DNA of 36,851 nt, from contig JADLGB010000194.1 in the NCBI GenBank assembly GCA_020849535.1, positions 1 through 36,851 of the forward strand. The letters run 5' to 3'. The DNA comes from Candidatus Hydrogenedentota bacterium. Its GTDB lineage: Bacteria; Hydrogenedentota; Hydrogenedentia; Hydrogenedentales; SLHB01. A program made the position numbers and the translations under genes. Below, piece by piece: positions 26,322 to 34,154 of the stretch (positions are counted from its first letter, which is position 1; the number at the start of each line of letters is the position of its first letter). The notes beneath the pieces were generated by a model, which saw nothing but the letters and a program-made list of their open reading frames with translations, did not search any database and was not told the origin of the DNA.

Positions 26322-27289
26322 GCGAGCACCTCGATGCCAAACCGCTGGATGCGGTCATTGTCGGTGTCGGCGACGAAGAGGCGCCCATTGGGACTCAGCG
26401 CCACGCCGCGCGGCGCGCTGAACTGGTCCGGTCCCCTGCCCGGCACGCCGAAGCATGCCATGAATTCCCCATCAATCGTGAATCGCGAAAGACGGTTGTT
26501 CCCATATTCGCTGACGATGAACGTATTGTCGGGTGCCAAAACGATGTCGTGCGGGTACTTAAGCTGTCCCTCGCCGGAGCCGGGTCCACCGATGACGCGA
26601 AGCAGTTCCCCCGTCGTCGTGAAAGACTGGATACGATGGTTGGCGGTATCGCAGACCAGCACCATGTCCTCGTGGAGCGCAATAGCCATGGCCCGCGAGA
26701 ATTGGCCGGGTTGATCGCCGTGGCTACCCCACTGGCGGACAAAGCGGTGCTGCGCATCAAACACATGCACGCGCTCCGCACCTCCGCCGTACTCGGAGAA
26801 GTAGCAGGTGCCGTCCGGCGCGAGGGCGAGGTCCGTGGGATAGATGAAGTGCGTCTCGTCCGCGCCGTACGCGCCCCACTGCGAGAGCAGTTCGCCGTGC
26901 GAGGTGTATTCGAGAACACGGCTGTAGTGGGTATCGGGAATCAGGAGCTTGCCCGTGGGCGCAAAGGTAATCCCCGTAGGTGTCCCATTCTCGTACTCAG
27001 GCATAAGCCACCCGCGCAGAAAGGCGCCTTCATGTGTGAAGACCTGCATGCGCCCCGAGGTATCGATCACAAAGACTTCTTCGTTGGTGGCCGAAATGGC
27101 GCGTGGCCGGTGGAATTCCCCGTCGCGCGTACCGGAACGTCCCCACTGCGTACCGCCCTGCGCGGGAACGCGAGGAGCGCCGCACGCCGCCGCGCACGAG
27201 AGCGCTGCGCACGCAAACCACTCCCGCCTGCTGAGGCCGTGCCGTTGTCCCCCGCCCGTGGCGCGCATCCTCCGTGCCATCTCCTCCAT
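26318..27289 (-). CDS. NHL-repeat beta-propeller protein, exported
   Basis: A 323-residue protein. Near the N-terminus SRREWFACAALSCAAACGAP looks like a Tat-type twin-arginine signal with a possible lipobox Cys, so it is probably periplasmic or lipid-anchored. The rest is a six-bladed NHL propeller: repeated units of the type G.F..P..ia..p.g...v.D....ri..f (for example DTSGRMQVF, DTANHRIQSF, SEYGNNRLSRF, DTDNDRIQRF). NHL propellers bind proteins or ligands and rarely act as enzymes. Start at 27289; ATGs at 27280 and 27268 are alternatives. It follows the DUF4175-like gene by six bases and overlaps the giant vWA gene. Confidence 0.85.
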   Translation of the reverse strand: MEEMARRMRATGGGQRHGLSRREWFACAALSCAAACGAPRVPAQGGTQWGRSGTRDGEFHRPRAISATNEEVFVIDTSGRMQVFTHEGAFLRGWLMPEYENGTPTGITFAPTGKLLIPDTHYSRVLEYTSHGELLSQWGAYGADETHFIYPTDLALAPDGTCYFSEYGGGAERVHVFDAQHRFVRQWGSHGDQPGQFSRAMAIALHEDMVLVCDTANHRIQSFTTTGELLRVIGGPGSGEGQLKYPHDIVLAPDNTFIVSEYGNNRLSRFTIDGEFMACFGVPGRGPDQFSAPRGVALSPNGRLFVADTDNDRIQRFGIEVLA

Positions 27290-27295
27290 GCGCGG

Positions 27296-28816
27296 CTATT
27301 GGCCCGCGGACGGAGTTGGTTCCTCGCCTGCCGGTGCCTCGGGCTCAAGCGAGCCGAAATACTGCCGCACGAATTCCCGCGAGCCCGCCGGAATTTCTTC
27401 ACGGGTCAGCGCCTCTTCCGCCTGCTGCTTGACCTGGACCAGGGCTTGCGCAGAATAGTCCACGGAGGCATCGCCTTCACCGGTAGGCGCAGCGCGCTGC
27501 ACGATGGACGCGAGCACGCGCCCCTTGGTCATCTCGCCGGGCAGCATCTTGGGATCAAAGGCGGCTTCGACCTCCGGCAGTTCACCTATGCGGTTGCCCA
27601 CGCCGCGGCCCGGGCCTCGCAGCCCACCGCGGCCGACGGCAAAGAGCCTAGCCTTGCAGTTGCCCTTGCAGATCCCCTGGCATTCGCTGCAATACAGACG
27701 ATTCTGGCATTCCCCGAAGGCATCCTGACACTTTTGCAACTGGGCCATCTGGGCCTTTAACGACTTGAGGTCCTCCGCCGAGAGTTCCAGTTTTTCCAGC
27801 GCCGCCTTCATGGCCTCGATATCGTTCATGGAAAGGCCGGCCGCGATATCCTTTAGAGCCTCGCCCAGCATGGAGTCTTCGCCCAACGCCTTGGCCAGTT
27901 CATTCAGATCCTTGCGCAACTGTTCCTGCGCTTCGGGGCTGAGTTCACCGGCCTCGAGCTTCCGCGCCATCTCGCGCAGTTTCTCCGCCGCACTGTCGAA
28001 GTCGCCGCTTTGAAAATTGTTCGCGACGTCCTTCGCCATGCTGAGTTTGGACATCTCCGCGCCGAGTTTGGGAATTGGAGCCTTGGCCTCCAATTTCGCC
28101 TGCTCCGCCTCCAGCATCTTGGAGAGATTCGCGAGGCGGGCCACGGCCTGCTTCTCCGTGATCTCGCCCATCTCGAGACCTTCCGCGATGCGTTCGACAC
28201 CTTCCGCCAAGCCTTCCAAGGCGCCGGGCACTTCTTTGGCGACATCCAGCAGGGGCTTGGCGGCGTCCAGCAGGCGCTTCGCTTCCACGCGCACGGCCTC
28301 GTCGCGCGCCTTGGCTTCCGTTTGACGTTCGCGGAAATTCAACAGATCGAATTCCGGAAGCAAAACGTAACACGTAAGAAAGAGGGCGAGAGGTACGCAG
28401 AGCCACCGGAGGGATCGGGGTGCCACGAAGGGGAATTCCTTCCGGACATCGAGCTGTGCCAGTTGCGCTCGTGCGTCGGCGTGCAACTCCGCAACCATGG
28501 GCGCGGTGGAATCCGCCAGTTCCAGCGAACTGGTCAAGCGCTCGTCCAAGTCGAGGCGCCTGTCCGCTTCGACTGCGGTTTGGAGGAGCGTCGGACGGCG
28601 CCAGATGGCCCACGTGCTCGCAAGGACGATAGCGGCGACGGCCAGCACCAGCGCAATCGGCTCGGGTCCGCCCAATACTGGAAAGAGACGCGTGGCCACG
28701 AGCCACGCTAGTGCCGCACAGCTCGCGTACATCAGGGCGGTAACCAGGTAGCGGGTCCAGCGCGTAAGCAGCAGGCGCCTGCGGAGGGTCCGTAACGCGG
28801 CCAGAAGCGGGTCCAT
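27296..28816 (-). CDS. DUF4175-like coiled-coil membrane protein with a six-Cys cluster
   Basis: A 506-residue protein and the first gene of the large operon. It has two N-terminal helices (about 22-45 and 54-72), a segment (EADRRLDLDERLTSSLELAD) typical of DUF4175-like proteins, a third helix near 135-150, then some 200 residues of Ala/Glu/Lys/Leu-rich coiled coil. A cluster of six cysteines lies at 363, 370, 376, 379, 383 and 387 and could bind metal or form disulphides. The C-terminus has LTREEIPAGSREFVRQYFGSLEP, a motif I associate with planctomycete-like relatives. GGGAGG lies seven bases before the chosen ATG at 28816; an open frame to 28954 crosses the promoter and is rejected. Role unknown. 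Confidence 0.75.
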   Translation of the reverse strand: MDPLLAALRTLRRRLLLTRWTRYLVTALMYASCAALAWLVATRLFPVLGGPEPIALVLAVAAIVLASTWAIWRRPTLLQTAVEADRRLDLDERLTSSLELADSTAPMVAELHADARAQLAQLDVRKEFPFVAPRSLRWLCVPLALFLTCYVLLPEFDLLNFRERQTEAKARDEAVRVEAKRLLDAAKPLLDVAKEVPGALEGLAEGVERIAEGLEMGEITEKQAVARLANLSKMLEAEQAKLEAKAPIPKLGAEMSKLSMAKDVANNFQSGDFDSAAEKLREMARKLEAGELSPEAQEQLRKDLNELAKALGEDSMLGEALKDIAAGLSMNDIEAMKAALEKLELSAEDLKSLKAQMAQLQKCQDAFGECQNRLYCSECQGICKGNCKARLFAVGRGGLRGPGRGVGNRIGELPEVEAAFDPKMLPGEMTKGRVLASIVQRAAPTGEGDASVDYSAQALVQVKQQAEEALTREEIPAGSREFVRQYFGSLEPEAPAGEEPTPSAGQ

Positions 28817-28873
28817 GGTGTGGCCTCCCGAAAGTTGGGTACAGGGCACAAAGGTCGCCGTGTTCGCAGTACC

Positions 28874-28903
28874 ATTATAGGGGACGACTACGGACCGACA
28901 CAA
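28874..28903 (-). promoter_or_regulatory. Promoter of the 18-kb MoxR/vWA/ABC-2 operon
   Basis: On the minus strand a perfect TATAAT (plus 28874-28879) is preceded at 18 bases by TTGTGT (plus 28898-28903), a weak -35 box. The predicted leader is about 50 bases long and ends in GGGAGG before the ATG at 28816. No other promoter as good was seen inside the operon. Confidence 0.6.
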
Positions 28904-28922
28904 ACACTTTCGCCCGCTCTTT

Positions 28923-28940
28923 CCGTAATGACTTTTACGG
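28923..28940. promoter_or_regulatory. Inverted repeat upstream of the operon promoter
   Basis: CCGTAA-TGACTT-TTACGG is a perfect 6-bp dyad centred about 30 bases upstream of the -35 box, where an activator would bind. It could also be a short hairpin after the epimerase gene, but it has no T-run on the minus strand. Confidence 0.35.
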
Positions 28941-28995
28941 GAGGAAGCGATCAATCTCCTCGCCGATTCTGGCTATCCCATTGTATCGGAAGGGG

Positions 28996-29949
28996 TTAGG
29001 TCTCTTGCTCCCGATACCAGTCGACGAAACGGGCCAGACCGTCGCGAATGGTCGTCTGGGGGTCATAGCCAAGCATTCGCCGGGCCTTGGAGATGTCCGC
29101 GAAGGTTGTCTCCATATCGGAAGGCGGGAAGGGCAGCGGCTGGATGTTGACCTGCTTTCCCAAGATCTCGCCCAGCATGCCGATCAATCCGTATAGACTC
29201 GTGGTGTGACTCTCGCCGAGATTGAAGATCTCGTAGTCCAAGGGCGTGTCCACCGCCTTCAAAAGACCATCCAGAATATCGTCTATAAACGTGTAGTCTC
29301 TCCGCGAGGACCCGTCCCCGAACATGGGTACGTTGGCTCCCTCGTCAATAAGGCGCGTGAACTTGTGAATCGCCATCTCGGGACGTTGCCGCGGGCCATA
29401 GACCGTGAAGAAGCGCAGCAGCGTGACCTTAAGGCCGTACACGTGGTGGTAGACGTGCGCCATCAATTCGTTCATACGCTTCGTGGCCGCGTAGGGACTC
29501 ACGGGCCGGTCGCAGGTCATCGTCTCGCGGAAGGGCGTTTCCGTGATACCGCCGTACACGGACGAGCTGGAGGCGAAGACGAGGTGCGACACGGGATAGT
29601 GCCTGCACGCGTCGAGGACATGCTGTGAGCCGATGATGTTCACGCGATGATAGAGGTTTGGGTCTTCGAGCGAGGGCCGTACGCCCGCGCGCGCCGCCAG
29701 GTGCACGACCACGTCGGGCCGTGCGGCCTCAAAGACGCGAACCAGGGCGGGTTCATCCGTGATGTCCAATTCGTGAAGTGAGAAGCGCTCGTTCGCGAGC
29801 GCGCCCGCGAGATTCCGGCGCTTGATCGCGGGATCGTAGAACGAATCGAAGTTATCCACGCCAACCACGCTATCGCCACGCGCGAGGAGCGCGTCGCACG
29901 TGTGGGAACCGATGAACCCGGCCGCGCCGGTGACGAGGATCTTCTTCAC
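28996..29949 (-). CDS. NAD-dependent sugar epimerase, UDP-glucuronate 4-epimerase-like
   Basis: A 317-residue extended SDR enzyme. GAAGFIG (8-14) binds NAD; the catalytic set is in ASSSSVYG (about 126-133) and YAATK (Tyr153, Lys157). LRFFTVYGPRQRPEMAI near 178 and the spacing through DGSSRRDYTFIDD match UDP-glucuronate 4-epimerases, which make UDP-galacturonate for surface polysaccharide. A UDP-glucose 4-epimerase or related role cannot be excluded. The start codon is a GTG at 29949 that overlaps the stop of the FG-GAP gene (GTGA), so the two genes are translationally coupled. Confidence 0.88.
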   Translation of the reverse strand: MKKILVTGAAGFIGSHTCDALLARGDSVVGVDNFDSFYDPAIKRRNLAGALANERFSLHELDITDEPALVRVFEAARPDVVVHLAARAGVRPSLEDPNLYHRVNIIGSQHVLDACRHYPVSHLVFASSSSVYGGITETPFRETMTCDRPVSPYAATKRMNELMAHVYHHVYGLKVTLLRFFTVYGPRQRPEMAIHKFTRLIDEGANVPMFGDGSSRRDYTFIDDILDGLLKAVDTPLDYEIFNLGESHTTSLYGLIGMLGEILGKQVNIQPLPFPPSDMETTFADISKARRMLGYDPQTTIRDGLARFVDWYREQET

Positions 29950-32555
29950 TGTTTGCCCTGCCAGTTGTTGTTGGATGCGAACACGTTCACGTAGCCGTCG
30001 GTTGTGGAAACGACCACGTCGCTAAGCCCATCGCCTGTGACATCCGCGACGATGGGTGACCCCGCGCCTGCGGATAGCGGCGTGTGCCAGAGCACCGTCG
30101 GCGCATCGCCGCGCGCGGCAACGGCATACAGCATTCCATGGCTGGTGCCGAAAACAAACTCCTGATTCCCATCCCCGTCGATGTCGCAGGTCGCCACGTC
30201 CGTGCCAGATGCTTCCAGAGGAAGCTCCCAGCGCACCGCGCCATCGACGACGTTAACGCACGCGAAGGAACCATTCTGGCGGCTGAAACCCATGAGCCAA
30301 GCGCCGTCGGCGGTCCGCGCGAATCCCTCTTCCGCGCAGCGCGCTTCCCCCGCGAGGGGCAGTTTGTACCACATCGGGGCTGCCTTGAGCGACATCGCAC
30401 CCTGGAAGTAATGCCCCGCGACGAGACACACAGTGGGCTCGCCCCCCGCTTTCTCCAGAATCGCCGGCAACGTGTAGAGGCCTTGGCTGGGCTGATTGAA
30501 GATGACCGGAGGTTGCAGCGGCCCCAACAACGGCTCGCCATTCAGGCCATTCGCCACACAGTAATAGTCGGGGTTCGTGAACACGAGGTCCTCGTTACCG
30601 TCCCCATCGAAATCCCACGCTGCGGCCAGGTTCATGCTCGCGCCCCAATAACGCTCGATATTGGGGGTCTCGCCCTTGTCCCAGATCATCTCACCGGTAC
30701 GCCCGTTGAGCGCGGCGCTGCGCACCATGGGCGTGCCCGCCCAGAGGTAGAGGTCGGGAGTGGATTGTCCCGTGAACCGCGCCGTACGCAGATACGCGAT
30801 GCGTGGCGCGGGCAGACCCGGTCGGCCCGCCTCGGGCAACTCGACGCGCCAAAGCGAAGCGTTCTCCTTGGCCGGAGTGATGGCCATGACCCGGGGTAAG
30901 TGGTCCGGAGCGATTTCGGTGAGCACCAGTTCGTTTGTCCCGTCGCCATCCAGATCGGCGATCACGGGAAGCGAGTTGGACGTGTACTCCCCGATAGCGG
31001 TCACGGTGCCATCCGCCACGGAAAGGAGCGTCACCTTGGGTTCCTGGTACATCACGATTTCGTTGCGCGCATCCCCCACGAGGTTGGCTGCAAGCAGCTT
31101 GGGTATCGCTGGCCCTGCCAGGGCGGGCACGGCGGAAAAATCGGGCCGGTCCTGTTTGGGCGGCTTAGTCCACGCCTCCAGCGTGAATGTGGACTCCGGC
31201 CCTGCCTTGAGCCCCCAGCGCGCGCCATCCTTATCGACGCGCAGAGTACCGAGCCGGTCAGCTTTGACGGCGGTTCCTGCCGGGTCTTCCCAGAGCAAGA
31301 CGGGCGCGCCCTCGCGGAACGCGTACAGGCGGGCACCATCCAGTTTCGTCTGCGTGGGGTCCGCCGACACGTTGCCGAACAACTCAATAGCGCCATCGCC
31401 ATCCATATCAGCGGTGGCGACACCGATGAAACCCGGAATCCGGTACTTCATCTCGCCGGTGACGGCGTCGTAGATCCGGGTGAGCCATGCGCTTTCGTCT
31501 TCGGAGTTGAACATGGACACCACGATTTCGATATGCCCGTCGCCGTCCACATCGACATCCGGCGCCTCCGGCCAGGTGCTCGCCACCTTGCCGGTGGTGA
31601 CGCTCTCGGACCAGCCGTAGCTCCAGGCCTTTTCCATCGTGCCGCCCTTGTTGAGCAGCACCTCGTGATGCTGCGCAAAGGTGGCGATACAGAGGAAGTC
31701 CTCGCGGCCGTCCCTATCCAGGTCGGCGAACTTGACCAAGCCATAGCTTCGGACGTTCGCGGGCGACACGTCCCACTTCGCAAAGTGTTTCAGTTGGCCC
31801 GTCACAACGTCGAGAAACCACATGCGGCTGTGTGTCTCGACAGCCAGTTCCTGCACGCCATCGCCATCGAGGTCGGTCCGCAACAGGCTGGGGAAACAGG
31901 TGTATTCGCTGAAGTCATAGCGCCAACGCTGCTGTGGAAGTGTGCTCTCGGCATTGAATGCGAAGAACGCCATGTACCCATTCGCCGTATCCGGCGGATA
32001 GGCGTGCATGATGACCATGAGCTGCTTGGAATTCTCGCCGGGAAGGTAGTGGTCCGCGTACAGGTACCACGCGTACGACATGGGCTCGACATCGTAGCGC
32101 CAGAGAAGCTTGCCGTCCACCAGGGAAACGAGCGCCGCGGCGCCGTACGGCTCTGCAGGCCGGCCTGCTTTCAACAGGATTTCGTTGGAACCATCTCCGT
32201 TCAGGTCTTCTGTCGTGACGATCTCGCTGAAGTTCAGGCCGGCGGGATGCGATTCCCAGCGAAGCGCCCCGGACTGATCAAAGCACAGCAAGCGCCCCGC
32301 CACCAATGAAAGGCCCAGACTGGTGCCGTCCGGGAGTGTCACCGGGGTGACGCCGGGCTGGCTGCGTCCCAGGTCGAAACGCGCGAGCAGCGCCGGGGCG
32401 GACTTCATGGCCCCGGGCATGGGCTGGATACCGGTGAGCTGCGCATTCTGCCGGGGCTCCGGCCAGTCGCCCGGCGCGGCAAAGCACTGGACCGCCGCGA
32501 CGGCCGCGATAAGGGGCATGAAGGCCTTGAATCGGTTCGAGAGGGGCTGCAGCAT
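29946..32555 (-). CDS. Secreted FG-GAP/VCBS beta-propeller protein
   Basis: An 869-residue protein with a signal peptide (about residues 1-27, ending CFAAP). It contains nine calcium-loop motifs of the form D-x-[DN]-x-D-G spread along its length (for example DLNGDGSNEI, DLDGDGVQEL, DLDRDGREDF, DVDGDGHIEI, DMDGDGAIEL, DLDGDGTNEL, DFDGDGNEDL, DIDGDGNQEF, DVTGDGLSDV), as in integrin-like FG-GAP propellers. The spacing suggests two propellers. Interleaved PQQ-like stretches (GRLLCFDQSGALRWES, DGKLLWRYD) are also visible. It is probably extracellular, binding calcium and carbohydrate or protein. No enzymatic site was recognised. Confidence 0.85.
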   Translation of the reverse strand: MLQPLSNRFKAFMPLIAAVAAVQCFAAPGDWPEPRQNAQLTGIQPMPGAMKSAPALLARFDLGRSQPGVTPVTLPDGTSLGLSLVAGRLLCFDQSGALRWESHPAGLNFSEIVTTEDLNGDGSNEILLKAGRPAEPYGAAALVSLVDGKLLWRYDVEPMSYAWYLYADHYLPGENSKQLMVIMHAYPPDTANGYMAFFAFNAESTLPQQRWRYDFSEYTCFPSLLRTDLDGDGVQELAVETHSRMWFLDVVTGQLKHFAKWDVSPANVRSYGLVKFADLDRDGREDFLCIATFAQHHEVLLNKGGTMEKAWSYGWSESVTTGKVASTWPEAPDVDVDGDGHIEIVVSMFNSEDESAWLTRIYDAVTGEMKYRIPGFIGVATADMDGDGAIELFGNVSADPTQTKLDGARLYAFREGAPVLLWEDPAGTAVKADRLGTLRVDKDGARWGLKAGPESTFTLEAWTKPPKQDRPDFSAVPALAGPAIPKLLAANLVGDARNEIVMYQEPKVTLLSVADGTVTAIGEYTSNSLPVIADLDGDGTNELVLTEIAPDHLPRVMAITPAKENASLWRVELPEAGRPGLPAPRIAYLRTARFTGQSTPDLYLWAGTPMVRSAALNGRTGEMIWDKGETPNIERYWGASMNLAAAWDFDGDGNEDLVFTNPDYYCVANGLNGEPLLGPLQPPVIFNQPSQGLYTLPAILEKAGGEPTVCLVAGHYFQGAMSLKAAPMWYKLPLAGEARCAEEGFARTADGAWLMGFSRQNGSFACVNVVDGAVRWELPLEASGTDVATCDIDGDGNQEFVFGTSHGMLYAVAARGDAPTVLWHTPLSAGAGSPIVADVTGDGLSDVVVSTTDGYVNVFASNNNWQGKQ

Positions 32556-32590
32556 GGCATTCGTTCCGGTTACTTGGCAATGAGACCTTT

Positions 32591-32620
32591 ATCCTACGCG
32601 TTGCGCCGAGGCGATGCCAA
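32591..32620 (-). promoter_or_regulatory. Candidate promoter of the FG-GAP/epimerase operon
   Basis: On the minus strand TTGGCA (plus 32615-32620, five of six bases of the -35 consensus) and TAGGAT (plus 32591-32596, four of six of the -10) are 18 bases apart. The leader would be about 30 bases. It lies in the 142-base divergent spacer, which must also hold the plus-strand promoter for 32698; for that one I saw only a weak TTGCAC near 32640. Confidence 0.45.
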
Positions 32621-32697
32621 TGGCAGGGCTGCATGCCGTGCTTGCACTCATCACAACTTAGGGGCTACCCTTCGCATCACGGTTCAGCGAGGGAATC

Positions 32698-33333
32698 ATG
32701 AAACGCTACAAATGGCTCATCGCGATTGGCGTCTTGGCAGTCTTTGGACTCCTGATGTTGACGGTCAATGTGCGGCTCGCACGGTCGGCCACCAACACCA
32801 GCACGCAGTTCACCAGTGCCGGTAGCCCCAACCCCAACGCAACAAGAGTGAGCGATTTGGACCGGGTGTTCCTGCATGTGGAGGACCGCGTCGGGTTGGC
32901 GAGCGCCCTGGCCTCGGAATTGCGGAATCAGCTTCGCGAGTCGGGCAAGTTCACGGTGGTGCTGCTCAATAACGAACCCGGCCCCGAGGATTTACCGCTG
33001 CTGCGTGTCGGCATTCGCGACAAGCGAGGGTTCTGGTCTCCCTTTTACGCGAGGACGCGTGTGAAAGTCCTGGCCCGGTATTCGTCCGTCTCAACCGAGC
33101 TTCCCCTGGATTCCGGCGAGTCGGTGACCGTCCGCGGCAGCGACGAGCAAGGCAGATTGCCCATTCAGATCCGTGCAGAGATCGAAGTAGACGACTCAAC
33201 GGCCGGTCTCGTCACCTTGACGGCCTACCGACGCATGCTGGCCAAGAATGCGTCGGACGCCCTCGTAGACTTCTTGCGCAAGAGCGTTGACAAAACCCGG
33301 GAAGATGCTGCGAAAAAGGAAGACTCCCCATGA
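32698..33333 (+). CDS. Membrane-anchored protein of unknown function
   Basis: I do not recognise this 211-residue protein. One N-terminal helix (about 6-25, IAIGVLAVFGLLMLTVNV) is followed by an extracytoplasmic alpha/beta domain. The domain contains LASALASELRNQLRESGKFTVVLLNN, then LPLLRVGIRD, which resembles the layout of LptE/DUF4136-like envelope lipoproteins, although no lipobox Cys is present. The C-terminus is a charged helix. GAGGG lies four bases before the ATG. Its stop overlaps the start of the CoA-binding gene (ATGA). Confidence 0.7.
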   Translation: MKRYKWLIAIGVLAVFGLLMLTVNVRLARSATNTSTQFTSAGSPNPNATRVSDLDRVFLHVEDRVGLASALASELRNQLRESGKFTVVLLNNEPGPEDLPLLRVGIRDKRGFWSPFYARTRVKVLARYSSVSTELPLDSGESVTVRGSDEQGRLPIQIRAEIEVDDSTAGLVTLTAYRRMLAKNASDALVDFLRKSVDKTREDAAKKEDSP

Positions 33334-33710
33334 GCAAGACCATTGCCATTATCGGCGCATCCACGGACCGTAGGAAGTATGGCAACAAGGCCGTGCGCGC
33401 CTTTCGTGATGGCGGCTGGACCGTCTATCCCGTGAACGCGAAGGCCACGGAGGTCGAAGGTATCCCCAGTTTCGGGTCAATCGCGGAGGTGCCGGAGCCC
33501 ATCGACCGGGTTTCGATGTACGTGCCGCCGGCGGTGGGCAAGACGATGCTCGACGCCATCGCCGCGAAAAAGCCCGGCGAGCTGTTCTTCAACCCCGGCT
33601 CCGATGACGACGACGTGGTAACCCTCGCGAAGTCCAAGGGGCTCAACGTGATCCGCGCATGCAGCATCGTGAACATCGGCCTGCGCCCGGAAATGTACCC
33701 CGACGAATAG
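33330..33710 (+). CDS. CoA-binding domain protein (YccU-like)
   Basis: A 126-residue single-domain Rossmann protein of the CoA_binding_2 family. It opens with IAIIGASTDRRKYGNKAVRA, the nucleotide-binding loop, then VYPVNAKATEVEGIPSFGSI, and ends with GLNVIRACSIVNIGLRPE. These small cytosolic proteins resemble the N-terminal domain of succinyl-CoA synthetase and bind CoA; their physiological role is mostly unknown. The Cys near residue 110 replaces the more usual RCM-type segment. It is translationally coupled to the upstream membrane protein gene. Confidence 0.88.
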   Translation: MSKTIAIIGASTDRRKYGNKAVRAFRDGGWTVYPVNAKATEVEGIPSFGSIAEVPEPIDRVSMYVPPAVGKTMLDAIAAKKPGELFFNPGSDDDDVVTLAKSKGLNVIRACSIVNIGLRPEMYPDE

Positions 33711-33721
33711 GCTACATACCG

Positions 33722-33757
33722 GACCGATCAGTCCGATCCGTCCAATCCGTCCGATTC
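33722..33757. repeat. Four 9-base tandem units between genes
   Basis: Units start at 33722, 33731, 33740 and 33749: GACCGATCA, GTCCGATCC, GTCCAATCC, GTCCGATTC. They follow the CoA-binding stop codon and end 24 bases before the next ATG. The same 9-base period recurs in an unrelated-looking array at 35431. Confidence 0.7.
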
Positions 33758-33781
33758 TTGCATTCCCAAAGGAGTACCCCC

Positions 33782-33979
33782 ATGGTTGGCGTGGACAAAC
33801 TACTTCACTTCTTCTTCAGCTTCGGGCTGACCCTGGCGAGCAACCCCTTGGTGGCGGCTACCTTGGGTGTGGGCAAGGAGGTCTACGACTCCATCTCGGG
33901 GGGCGTGGCCAGCGCGGGTGACATCATTGCGGACGGTCTGGGAATTATCTTAGGCATGTGGTTCTCGCCTTTCTTTTAG
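33782..33979 (+). CDS. Small YfiM/DUF2279-like membrane protein
   Basis: A 65-residue protein starting MVGVDKLLHFFFSF and containing GVGKEVYDS and DIIADGLGIILG. The order DK..H, G.GKE.YD and D..AD..G matches YfiM/DUF2279-like and VanZ-like small envelope proteins, here in a very short form with two hydrophobic segments. AAAGGAG lies seven bases before the ATG at 33782; a longer frame from 33659 starts inside the CoA-binding gene and crosses the 9-base repeats, so it is rejected. Function unknown. Confidence 0.72.
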   Translation: MVGVDKLLHFFFSFGLTLASNPLVAATLGVGKEVYDSISGGVASAGDIIADGLGIILGMWFSPFF

Positions 33980-34154
33980 CCACGGACCGTGGTAAGCTGA
34001 GGGCGAGTTGCAAGGCTCTAATCCGCCCATTCTGGCGCTGTCTACGCGCTACAGTGGCGGGAATGCCATGCTCCAGTATGGCGTTTAGTTCAGTCGAAGG
34101 TGAGCAGTGCCCGGGGTACCCCTGTCTCCGGGAAACCAAGGAGGAGCGGTGAGA

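Noticed and set aside
33980..34154. Possible riboswitch or leader before the fasciclin gene
   Set aside because: Short dyads such as CCACGGACCGTGG and a GCCCGGGG/CCCCTG.CTCCGGG segment occur, but they do not match a riboswitch class I know.
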